Below are positions 53,903 to 64,000 of a stretch of 64,000 nt of DNA, one piece after another. The stretch is from Paramacrobiotus metropolitanus (taxonomy: Eukaryota > Tardigrada > Eutardigrada > Parachela > Macrobiotidae): positions 558,001 through 622,000 of the forward strand of contig NW_026570285.1 in the NCBI RefSeq assembly GCF_019649055.1, written 5' to 3'. Below the pieces are notes generated by a model. It saw only the letters and a program-made list of their open reading frames with translations. It ran no database searches and was not told the DNA's origin. The position numbers and the translations under genes are program-made. How positions within the stretch are numbered: the first letter of the stretch is position 1; each line of letters begins with the position of its first letter.

Positions 53903-56194
53903 TCCTCGTACTCGAAGTACCCGGAACAGCCAGGCAGCCGCTGACTCAGAAGAACGCGCCGCTGTAATTTGGACAGTAAGCATGACCCTCCATGGAGGTT
54001 TATAGAATAATTTTCAGGAATTTCCGGCAAAAATGTCGGCTCCAAGTCCAGTCTGCGTACAGAGCACAGTTAAGTCGCAAGTCAATGGCAATTGTGTGCG
54101 AAGCACAAATCGTAGCTAAATTTCCTCCATTATTACCATAATACTGACCTAACGGCCAGCGCTGCGGCGGTGTACCAAAATAATATCATAAAATAACCGA
54201 CTAATATTAAACTATTTAACGCCGGACATTACAGCATATTTAACGCTGGAATTACAGCACGCTTACACGATCACCGGCATATTGCATAAATACAGATGTA
54301 CTGTTGTATTGTACATTCAGTACTTTTATAAAGCCGATATAAAACTACCCGATAAATAAAATGCATACTGAAGTGTATATTTTGCTCATTAACTTATCAT
54401 AGTGGCCCACTTAGGTGTTTTTACGAGAAGTAAGACAAACGACTGATGCCGGCTGGATAAGTTTTTTCTTGTCGGCCGTTCTTTCACCAACCCACATATT
54501 CGCCAGTAATTTGTTTCTGGATTTTTTTATTCGGTTAGCAGCGTTGGTTGGTTTTCTCGTTACTGTGCACGGGCGTTGCAGTGAACAAATGCAAAAAGCT
54601 ACGAATTCTAGCTTTGCGGAGGAAGTGCTGTGATGATAGTTTGCCAGTACTAACTTATTTACCGTGAAGCTGCATCAGATGCGGTAAATTACCCGCGCTT
54701 GGACGCGCACAAAGAAAAAGAACGGAAATCTACATAGTACAATTAGGTGCTTCGAGTAAAATTAAACTGCGCCAAGGCTTTGAGCGAAGAGCGCGTCGCC
54801 CAGCACCTGACGCATTACCGAAGACTTGAACATTCGATGACTCCGCCGCTGCCCATCTGCAGTGATCAGCAGAGCAATTATAAATTACAACGGACATTAC
54901 AAAAGTAAATATCTCTATTTTACCTCGTGCCAATTAAAAAAATAAATAAAACAAATAAATTAAATAATACAGAATTGGTATAATTTTTCTTGCATAAATC
55001 ATTATGTAAGCCATCGAAGGAAACGATAACCGAAAGTTTCTGTGAAGACTTTTTTAATGATCTACAACGGTGCTGACGTGGAACCTCGCAATGAATTGAG
55101 CAAGACCCTGCAGTGTAAGCGAAAACCACATGCTGATTTTTGCGTGAAAGGTATTCCTCGCCTTGAAAATTCAAATTTCACCAGTGTGAAAGCATACAAC
55201 AATTTCATCGCCAATCAGCTGAACAGCGAAGGAATTTCTACCAGATTCGTAAGTGTTTTTCGTTCCCCCACGTGGAGACAAGCGCACTGCGACGTTTGCG
55301 CGGATTGGAATATTCAAAGACGATGCTGATAAATCCACGACCTGAACTTTGGCCTCAACGTTTTCGTGCGAGAATGGGTGTACTGATTGATCTTGTTGAC
55401 TATTGTGATATCCTTCGTTTTATGTTACATACTGAAATAACTTTGTTTACTGTGCATTGTGATTACGATAGCTGGAAGAATTTTGAAAGGGGCATTTTTT
55501 TGGCAGCTGATCTTGAACGTTTGTCTGCAACCTCGTGCAGGCGTTTACCTGATTGTTGTAGACGTTAAGCTAATTAAACAAACAAACAAACAAACAAATG
55601 CCAGTTTTGTCTAAAGTTGTTTCGACGATAATTTTTAAGTATTAACTGCAAATAGTGTTAGTGTTATTGCGGTGTTAGCAAAATGTTTTGAAAGCTGAGA
55701 GATTAAAGTAAACTTTTTTCTTTCACAGGACAATAAATTTCTCCGTTTTTAGCCTTTTCGATATTGCGAATGCGGCAGTCTTTGCATTAAAAAAAAACGC
55801 ACATTATGGCCACTTCAGCGCACTTTACCGTTAGACACCAAAAAAGTTTACATTTCGCTGACAAAAATAAATTTGAAACGAGTTTTATTATTTTGTTACC
55901 GTAAGGTTGCTGAGAAGCTCCCTGTTTTGGGCACGTTCTCCAAACATTTATACTTGCGGTTCGAGCAAGTTTTTTTAAGCAGCGTTCGAGCAAATCCTCC
56001 CTTTCAATAAGAATGAAGAACTCCTAATGTTAACACAGTTTATGCTGCGCAAAAAGTTGGCTTTGCGGGAATAATTTTATGGTGAAGAAAATTAAAAATA
56101 AAAGGAGGTGCACGCAGATAAAGGTAGTGCCGAATGGTATATGTACGGAGTGGTCACCTCTCAGTATATTTCTTATTAATCACGGTTCCATTAC
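53903..56194. other. no firm gene; possible small exons
   Basis: 55042-55250 (+) is an open frame (LSKTLQCKRKPHADFCVKG...) ending at a good donor, TTC|GTAAGTG. 55272-55568 (+) is another open frame. Neither has a recognised domain, and their junction is not resolved. Confidence 0.35.
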
Positions 56195-57010
56195 CTGTCC
56201 GCCGCCTTGTAGACGTCCAGCTCGCCAACGCCCAGCGTGCTGCGCTGCAGGATCTTCTTCAGCGTGTCCAGCGAGATGGCCGTCCACTGCGCTGACCGCA
56301 GAACCGCGTCGGCCTGCGCATCCACCATGGCCCAGCACTTCTCGACAACGGCATCGGCACGCCAACGGACAGCCTACAGAGTGAGAAACGCGCCTTGTTA
56401 AGGAGAGCTGCCCGGTACATGGAATGAATTTTAAAATTTTTGAAAATTTATTTTAAAATGGGAAAAAAATGCTATGCTATCGGAAATCATACTGGTTCAC
56501 TTTCGGCTTTATGGTCATGTGTCTCTTACAGCAAAGTTCAAGAAGATCGAGTGATAACTAGAGACTTTTAGTACACAATGCATTTAAACTTTCGCCTTTT
56601 TACACGTTTTACACGCGCGCGCAAACGGTTTCAGAACAATGTATACAAAATTATTTAGCTTTAGAGTTTATACAGAGTACTGACATAAAGTATCACAAAA
56701 ATGTAAGTTTTAGTGTATGTATCCAATTTTTGACATTTTCCTTAATGTTTTCCACGAGTTCCGTACCTATAAGTTATAAACAATGCACGTACCTCTTCCA
56801 AAGTTCGTAGACAGTTATCAGCATTCAGTCGGTCTATAACAAAATCCGTGGAGCCTATCTCCACCAGCCAGGGCCCGTCGTACTTGTCGATCGGAATATA
56901 AATATCCATCGGAACGTTCCACGTTGTGGCCAACACGGAACAGGGATGGCAGGGAAGGCTCAATACTCGCCGCGATCTCCGATTCCACTGCATCGGCTCT
57001 CCGAGGCATC
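56195..57010 (-). CDS. BTB-BACK domain protein, two exons
   Basis: Exon 56195-56373 (acceptor CACTCTGTAG, donor GACAG|GTAATG) reads AVRWRADAVVEKCWAMVDAQ, AVLRSAQWTAISLDTLKKI and LQRSTLGVGELDVYKAA, a BACK-type segment as in BTBD proteins (Cys-Trp, Asp-x-Gln-Ala-Asp, ITLxxILxRxxLxVxE pattern). The preceding exon ends VIDRLNADNCLRTLEE|GTACGTG at 56793 and joins in phase; this is the last BTB helix. Its upstream limit (about 57010 or beyond) is not certain. Such proteins usually act as Cullin-3 substrate adaptors; that is family knowledge, not shown here. Further exons on either side are not found. Confidence 0.6.
56398..56745. mobile_element. TTAA MITE filling the BTB-BACK intron
   Basis: TTAA at 56398 and at 56742-56745 bound sequence with family features (CCCGGTACATGG, AATTTTAAAATTTTTGAAAA centre, GCGCGCAAACGG). 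The surrounding intron is 56374-56792 (419 bp), so 348 bp of it is the MITE. One half is shortened compared with the copy at 60162. Confidence 0.75.
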
Positions 57011-59094
57011 GAAGGGGGGCTGGCAGGAACATGATGACACCCCGTCGACGCCCCGCAGCGAATTGTCCGCTATCGCATGGCCCTTGCCAACGGCGGTCAG
57101 TTCTCGATGCAGACATGGTCGATGGGGCCGGGGTTTCTTCCTTCCGTCGACGGCGGCAGTGACTGAGAAGCACATATCCGCCTCTGTCAGTGTCATCCAT
57201 GCTACTGGTGACAGCCGCAGTAATGACTGCTTTTGTAGAAGAAAACTTGAAACTGTCTAACCGCCTGCAACGAGCCGAAGGATGCAATTACTAAACAGTC
57301 TCACTCTGAACTCAGCCGATGGGATGATAAAACGGCCGATGGAATGCAGTTTGCAGTTGTACGTTGAAGCCGAAGACGGCAAGTGCCGGCCACAAGCAGT
57401 CAATGCCGGTTAGGCGGATGTGGTATGTGGTGGCGCGAGATATAGCCGTAACCGTACTCCGCTGTTCATGCAGCGAGATGTCAGATGTTGTTTACATATT
57501 TCTCGAGGAAAAACGGCTATACTGGCCGCTGATAAGGACGGGGACTCGTCCGTATGGTAGATACAGAAGGGAATTTTAGATTTCACATGGTTTAGGCTCC
57601 GTCCACCAGAAACTACCGCGTCACATAAACAATACGTCAGCAGACTGAAAATCGTTTAGAATGCTTGTACGGATGCACACTTGCAGTGACGTACAGCTGA
57701 AAAATAAATCGAATCGAGAGTGCCGAAAGCGTGACCAACCTGCTCTCTGGGACGAGGTTAGAGCACACAAAAAAGATCCACAGGCAGCATACGCCGGCTT
57801 GCCGCTCAGCCATATGGCTGAGCCGTTGCACAGATCCACGTAAGGCAGATACTTTTTACGCGTCAGCCAACGACGGTGGGTTACGGCGCCTTACGTCGCG
57901 AACGAACGTAAATCAACCCGTAACGCAACTTCTACCCGAACGTCGAACTGTGCGGAACTTGTTTTGTAAAATCTAAAATTCGCTAGAATTTCTTTCGGTA
58001 AACGCGTTGCTGCTGCACCATTGCATGGCATTCGAAACCTGGCTTAAAACGTATGGCATCAACGCGTAAACGCACTGCTGCGCTGATGGTTATCAGATTG
58101 TACTTCAGTTACGTCCGTACTGAGTCTACTGACACATCTTTCTTATGGCTCAGTACAGATGCGTATGCGCAGATAGATAGGCGTATGTCCAGTTAGTCGA
58201 CTGACCATGACCTTTGCGCACCCACAGAGTATATCACCGCATCCCTATGTACATACACGCTGCGTTTCTATGTCTGCGTCTTCCGACCTTCCGGCTCCAC
58301 ACTGTGCAATTTGTTAACCAACGTGGAACGCCGCAATCGTGGCCAGCTGGAAAACCAAATTTTAAAAAAATACTACGCATTAATCTATCAACGCATAAAT
58401 GATTGTGTAGACAAAACATATATCTGTGTGCGGTATTCGATGCCGTCTAGTTGTACTTCGGGATGCGGTAAATGCCGCTGCCAGTCACAGGACTAATCAT
58501 GCTACATTAATATCAATAAAATTATGCGTTCTGTGATTTATTAATGTGGTCGTATCATAGTTACACTGCTGAAGCGCGAAATTAAATTAAATGATTATTA
58601 TCAAAATCAATTGAATTATTGTTTATTCCGTTCCGACAAAAAATTATTCCATTCCGCTGGAGAAATACTATTCCGTTCCAAGTAAAATCTGCTATACCGT
58701 TCCGTAGTCCGAAAACTGCATTCCGAATATTAGTATTCCGTTCCGAGTATACATTCCGTATTCCATTCCGACCAAAGGTGTAGGCCACATAAAAATTACA
58801 ATACATACATGCTCGTGTATACTATACTTCGAAATATGTGTACTTAACTAGTATAAAGGTCGTAACCGCCCTTAGTGCAAGCGAGCGAGCGTGTAAACCT
58901 TCTTCTTGTAAAGACGCGGTTGGGTAAGACTGCAACAGAAGTAGTTGAGAGTCTACTCGCTTTTTGTAGCTGTTTTATATCCTGTGGAAGGCTTATCAGC
59001 AGAGCTGCTCAAATATCAGTTTTTGCCACCGCTACGATGCCGATATGATCGACCGAAGCGAAGCGAAGGTCCTCTATGTTCAAGAAAACGGGAA
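57011..59094. other. no gene I can support
   Basis: Several short frames, none with domains. 58618-58775 contains about nine scattered ATTCCGTTCCGA-like units, a degenerate short repeat. Confidence 0.4.
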
Positions 59095-59135
59095 TTTTTG
59101 TGCGTCGGTCACGCACGTCGGTCACGCACTAAGTT

Positions 59136-59171
59136 GTCGGTCACGCCCTAAGAAGTTAGGGCGTGACCGAC
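59136..59171. repeat. perfect 16-bp hairpin, GGTCACGC units
   Basis: GTCGGTCACGCCCTAA pairs exactly with TTAGGGCGTGACCGAC over a GAAG loop. Two more GTCGGTCACGC units lie just upstream (59103, 59117). It resembles the arm style of the foldback elements on a small scale. Confidence 0.7.
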
Positions 59172-60161
59172 GCTTAGGGGCACTTAGGGGGACATCTAGG
59201 TGCTCAATAACACTTACGCACGACAGCATAGGGAAACCGTTAACCGACCATTCAGGCAAAACACTAACGGGCATACTAATGTGCTTATACGGTCCTAAGA
59301 TCACGTTTTACTAAGCCCTGTACTATGTAATACAATGTCCTCAGACTAACTACCAAGTAACAGCGCATAGCTTACTAATTTATCAGCTAAAGCGATAGCA
59401 GACCTTTTATATTCAAAAAAATAAACCCTTATCTTTTTCCGGTAGCATATTTACCACTGAGTTTAGAAGTCCACCGTTCTAGGCTTGCACTATAAGACCA
59501 AACCGAAGCTTGGGAGTCGGAACAGTAAAAGAGAACAGTAACTAATGCAACCCAGCAAAGTCCTACGTTCAGCATGATTTAGGTCTCTTTGCTAAGAAAC
59601 AATGGATTGGTAGGTGTGTAGACACTAAGAAACTGCAGAGTTGTGAGCGCGTAATAGGGCATACTAAAGATTGTAGGTAGGGACCACGCTCCCATCGGGG
59701 ACAACTTTGCTTTATATGGCGCTCAAAACAGGCGCATGGGCGCTCAAGCTATCGGGTTTTTAAAAGCGCAACGGGCGCTACCAGCAGCAGGTTGGTGACG
59801 CAGTGATTCCGAAGTTTTGCATTTTCTTTTGCAATCTACGATAAAGAGTTTGCGCGCGCAATAAACGTCACAAAATATAACAGGATAACATTTTATATAA
59901 GCAATAGGAATGTAATTATTGTATTGGCTGCTGCCCGCAGCTTCTACACAAAATTACTTATTCATAGGTTTAGTAGTAATTAGTGGTGCTAATATTTCAT
60001 GCATCCTGTACTAATTAATAAACGTTGTTATAGGAATGTGAGGAAATGTACTTTGCTAACCAATATTATGATCAAAAGGCCTTCTCGTATCACTTGCAGT
60101 TTAAAGAGAAGCGGTATGTACGGTTGCAACTTGAAAAAGACAAGCGTCGCTTACTAGCGCC
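59172..60161. other. no gene seen
   Basis: Nothing supported. ACACTAACGGGCATACTAATG at 59260 shares TAACGGGCA with the right end of foldback element G, possibly a relic. Confidence 0.35.
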
Positions 60162-60833
60162 TTAAGGGAAGTGGCCCGGTACATGGTGAAAATTCGTGTA
60201 CATGCACGAAAACTTTCACTTTCGCGCACTCGCAAACACATTTTTGTTTCGGTTTTGTGACATTCTGTAGCCAGAAGATTTGTATACACTGGTGAAAGCC
60301 GTTGGTGCGCGCAACATCCGGTTAGAAAGTTATGAGTGTTAGGAAATTCCAGAAAGTTTAAATGCGTTCAGGTGTACCAAAAGTCCCATTATGGACCGAT
60401 CTCCTTCAAATGCGCTCGTCCCTGAAGATCATTTTTACACCGATCCAGACTTTCATGATTTTTTTCAGATTTTAAAATGAATTTTAAAATTTTTGAAATT
60501 CATTTTGAAACTTGAAAAACATGCTAGAACAGTGGATCGGTGTAAAAACGTTCTTCGTGGTTACGTGTATTTACGTGCAAAATTTGAGGGAGATCGGTCC
60601 ATAATGATACATTTTATACACCTGAACGCATTTAAACTTTCTGGAATTTCCTAACAGCCACAACTTTTGAACCGGATGTTGCGCGCACAAACGGTTTTCA
60701 CACCAGTGTATACAAATCTTCTGGCTACAGAATGTCATAAAATCGAAACAAAAATGTGTTTGGGAGTGCGCGAAAGTGTAAGTTTCGTGCCTGTACACGA
60801 AATTGGTACCATTTACCGGGCCACTTCCCTTAA
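60162..60833. mobile_element. palindromic TTAA MITE, 672 bp, best-preserved copy
   Basis: Ends TTAAGGGAAGTGGCCCGGTA and its complement ending CCACTTCCCTTAA. Almost the entire length pairs with itself, including CGGATGTTGCGCGC, TGTATACAC and the AT-rich centre. Non-coding. Confidence 0.88.
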
Positions 60834-62869
60834 GCAGTAAGCGGCGTTAATTTTCCATGCACCTTGTACTAATAGTGAGTCACGAACGTCAGTAGAATGT
60901 TACGGAAATACATTCTTGTAGTTGTAACCAATATCGTACTCAAGGACTTTGTTATATTACTTACATTATACAGAATAGTTAGTACGAGAAGTACTGTTCC
61001 AATGTGAGCAACTACTTAAACTTATGTCTTAGTACGAGTAGTCTTTGCAAGCAGACCTGAACGTGTGACCTTTTTGGGCTATATTCCTAGCTTCGCTTCG
61101 GTCTTATAGTGCTAGCCTGAAGCGGTGCACTTTCCTAGTATCATTAGTTTTATGCCATTTTTCGGAATTATGCCGATACAATATATTATTTTTGAATGTT
61201 TTTATTTTTGATTCCGTTAAATGAAGTATAATATTATTTGAGCTTCGTACTGGTACATCACTGTACATGCGTTCCAAGAAACTATATTCAGAATTTTGTA
61301 AGATGAAATGGTTTATTGTTGGCTGGAAATTGCGTGAAAAAGATAAACGATGTCGTGAGGCCCTTGAGCTAACCAAGCTCAAGGAATTACAGATCTATGT
61401 GTTGGCCAAATATTGTTTGCGGTTACGCTCGATATTGTAGAGCCGATTTTGCGGCCGATAAGCAGCTTAAGCGGTTACTTATAATAGCTGAATGCTAAGT
61501 GGACAGTCGGCGTGATTGACTGGCATGAGTTTTAGCAGACTGGTGGATAGCGGTAGTCTCTCCATACTCCCTCACGCGGCGCAACGCGATACGAGCATAC
61601 CGCCACCTCTGGACATCTCTTTCCGTGATATAGATGATAATACTGATATAAATGATAATAACGACCCCGCGAGTGATACAAATGGACTGCTACACGATCA
61701 GATGTGACCACGCAAGCAACTGCGACGCGGCACTACTAATATAAATACCATACCGCACATTGCCGTCAATTTCGCACCAAATTCTTTACTTTAGGATACC
61801 GGTCATTGCTTTCATGTTGTTAGGCGCATGGAAGCCATTTAAATCTCAGTATTTTCAAATTCACGGAAAGATTGTCTTTGCTGCGGATAAATTGGTCCAC
61901 TGATTTACACAAACCGCGTATGCCAATGTAACCACACAAGATCTGAGAAGCGCCAGCGCAGATTTCTGTTTTTGAGACCACAATGTTTTTCGTACAGCCT
62001 GGTTTGGCTTGATTTGTTGCGCAAACGATTTATCGTTTCAACACCATATTCGATGTCTGGGGGCAGTAACAACGTAGGTGACGATAACGCAGTGACGATT
62101 CCCAACTGGATCACTTTCTTAGGTAAAGGGTACCATGTTTTTTATGACTTTCAGTTTAATTCGGTTGATTTTGTTCTGTAGCAAAACGGTCGAGTAACTC
62201 AAATTTACCATGGTGTTGAAAACCTAGTGACCGTTTCAGGCATAAAACAGTGGTTAGCAATTTACGGTCGCTTTTGGTCTTGACGTGCTAACTTAGCTCG
62301 ACCTGGTGCAAAAAGTGTTTTGGTGCTTGGATGTTGATTTGACTAATCTCGCCAGAATCTGCGGTCTACAATAAAGTTCATGAATCGCGTAATTTTCTAA
62401 AAAATATGTCGACAACAATTTATGAAAGTTTTAAAAATTTGTGAATTCTGGTAAGAGGCGTTTCAAAAAGGGAGAATTTCACCACTCTACTTACCATGTT
62501 GAAAGTTACCTATTATACGCAAAGTTCGTGAGGGCAAGGCCACGTCACTAAATCTCTGTAAACACCGGTGTATTTAATAGTAATAACCTTTAACGCAGAT
62601 CCCCTTTCTTTTTCTCCGCAAAAGAAAGAAAAACGGTAATCGCTGAGGTTTATTTTATTTGTACTTAAGTATTCAGATTTATGCAAACCTTTATGAATGA
62701 AACTGTTTTGAAGTTTGAAATAGGGTGTTGTCGCACAAGGCAAGAAACTTCGACCAAGCAATCAAATAAATCGTTTTTCATTTTCAAAAATGACATCTCA
62801 GTTTCATGCAGATTTTAATAAATTTTGTTGCATTTATTGAAACAAAAGTTTGAAATAGAAAAAATAAAT
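60834..62869. other. no gene I can support
   Basis: Short frames at 61516-61707 (+, Asp/Asn-rich) and 61972-62181 (+) cannot be assigned. No repeats were recognised. Confidence 0.35.
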
Positions 62870-63770
62870 CTTCCGTTCTACTTGATGCTTCAATTGCGAC
62901 GCCGCTCGGATTTTCCTTCGGTTTTCCTCGAAACAATAGTTCGCTACCGAATTTCGAAATGGCAACGGAAATTTCGTCCATAAAAACTTTTTTAATGAAA
63001 AGGATAATGGAATGCTTTTGTTTTACTTGCTGCTCGCTGCGCTGCGCTTGCTCGCGCCGCAGCTCGGCGTAGCTTTCGCCTCCGCTTTCGGTTTCCACTT
63101 CCGTATCATCACGGTAACAAAAAGTTCAAGCGGAACTGTAAGAAGAATCTCTTCTGAATGAAAGGACAATAGCATCCTGTCGCTTTATTTGCTGCTCCGC
63201 TCATTTTCCTGCGCTCGCTCGCGCCGCAGCTGGGCATCGCCCTCGGCTTTGCCTTCGGTTTCCGTGGAAACGGTAGTTTGCTACCTTAGCATCATGTGAC
63301 AAAACGTTTAAGCTGAACTGTAAGAAAAATCTCTTCAAAATAGCGGGACAGTAAAATCGTCTCGTTTTACTTGCTGTTTCGCTCGCTGCGCTGGGCTTGC
63401 TCGCGCCGCAGCTCGGCGTAGCCTTCGGTTTCCACTTCCGTATCATCACGGTAAAAAAAAGGTTAAACTGAACTGTAAGAAAAATCTCTTCAGAATAGCA
63501 GAACAATAAAATCCTCTCGTTTTACTTGCTGCTTCGCTCGCTGCGCTGGGCTTGCTCGCGCCGCAGCTCGGCGTTGTCTTTGGTTTCGCCTTTGGTTTCT
63601 GCAACCGTATCATTACAGTAACAAAAAGTTTAAGTGGAACTGCAAGAAGAATCTTTTCAGATTAATGGAACAATAGCCCTTTTGTTTTACTTGCAGCTCC
63701 GCTTGTAAGTTTTACTGCGCTCGCTAGCGCCACGTTTTGCGTCGCCCTCGGCTACGCCTTTAGTTTCCAC
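62870..63770. repeat. satellite-like tandem array, about five 150-180 bp units
   Basis: Units repeat the order TTTTACTTGCTGCT, GCTCGCTGCGCTGGGCTTG, CTCGCGCCGCAGCTCGGCG, TTCGGTTTCCAC, ATCATCACGGTAACAAAA, AACTGTAAGAAAAATCTC. Copies start near 63018, 63180, 63360, 63518 and 63680, with a diverged one before. GC-rich blocks alternate with AT-rich ones, and pyrimidine/purine bias gives spurious open frames on the minus strand. Confidence 0.8.
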
Positions 63771-64000
63771 AGTAAAGAGACAGGATACACTACTGTCGTA
63801 TTATGTGACTGCCAACGGTACTAAGAAGTACGCGATTAACTAACAGCTCTCCGGACGGGATCGCCGTAGTCACTATCCCTCCCTTGCTCAGTGGGTAGAA
63901 CAACTCCTAAATCAACTGTTACAGTAAATACGGACGGAACTAATCAGGAACACGAACCTACAGGAATCTCTAAGCAATTGTGCTGAGATAACTTCTAACC

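Noticed and set aside
58582-58806. Asn/Gly/Ile-rich repeat protein (minus strand)
   Set aside because: The frame is produced by scattered ATTCCGTTCCG units; it is a DNA repeat, not a gene.
63201-63506. Minus-strand genes in the terminal array
   Set aside because: Open frames follow the satellite period and differ between units in frame, so they are by-products of the repeat.
1030-64000. Most six-frame open frames of 60-100 codons
   Set aside because: They are antisense or shifted shadows of GC-rich exons, or chance frames in AT-rich DNA, with no domains or splice fit.

Overview
The window is nuclear DNA of a multicellular animal. Genes are split by short introns (one is 39 bp) with GT-AG ends, base composition is AT-leaning, and the domains are metazoan: rhodopsin-like 7TM receptors, CUB, BTB-BACK, a PGRMC cytochrome-b5-like domain, vWA and tandem protein kinases. 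The receptor style (N-R-A-W where other receptors have DRY) and the kinase, CUB and Thr-rich gene style suggest a tardigrade to me. That assignment is inference; no sequence was compared with a database.

Layout. 1.0-1.7 kb: GC-rich minus-strand exon(s). 2.1-3.5 kb: foldback repeats. 4.0-10.8 kb (minus): a gene with three kinase domains, broken by small frameshifts and by a foldback insertion in the exon leading to the HGDLKP loop. 9.1-10.1 kb and 11.0-11.6 kb: two further inverted-repeat elements. 12.3-13.0 kb (+): a small two-exon gene. 15.6-17.4 kb: a decayed LTR retrotransposon (gag and LTR) next to a broken Thr-rich/CUB gene (copy A). 19.4-20.1 kb (minus): a PGRMC-like locus with deletions and odd junctions. 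21.2-23.0 kb (minus): an AT-rich small-exon gene with a TATA box. 24.2-34.3 kb (+): exons for a vWA domain, a helical region and a papain-like peptidase with a zinc ribbon, probably one 10 kb gene whose introns hold foldback elements, a TTAA MITE and a tRNA-derived repeat. 36.9-37.9 kb (+): a receptor gene with one in-frame TAG. 39.2-42.4 kb (minus): Thr/Cys-rich CUB gene copy B, with MITEs in an intron and a 1 kb hAT-like element just upstream. 45.4-50.6 kb (minus): three decayed tandem membrane-receptor-like copies. 51.2-52.8 kb (+): a second receptor whose only intron is a foldback element. 56.2-57.0 kb (minus): a BTB-BACK gene with a MITE filling most of an intron. 60.2-60.8 kb: an intact palindromic MITE. 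62.9-63.8 kb: a satellite-like tandem array.

The main signal is a modular group of foldback elements. Several copies share a core of a 9-bp tandem repeat (CCTAAGAAA), but their inverted arms are built from quite different short repeats (TCTGAC-type, TGTAGAC-type, GACCGACAA-type). Where target duplications can be read they are 9 bp. In the receptor at 51.2 kb the duplicated target contains AGGT, so the left copy supplies the splice donor and the right copy the acceptor. The paralogue at 36.9 kb has no intron there, so this looks like a recent transposon-made intron.

Many loci look broken: kinase, CUB copy A, PGRMC, receptor 1 and the three-copy cluster. Some of the single-base breaks lie near homopolymers and could be assembly errors, so each break is described separately.
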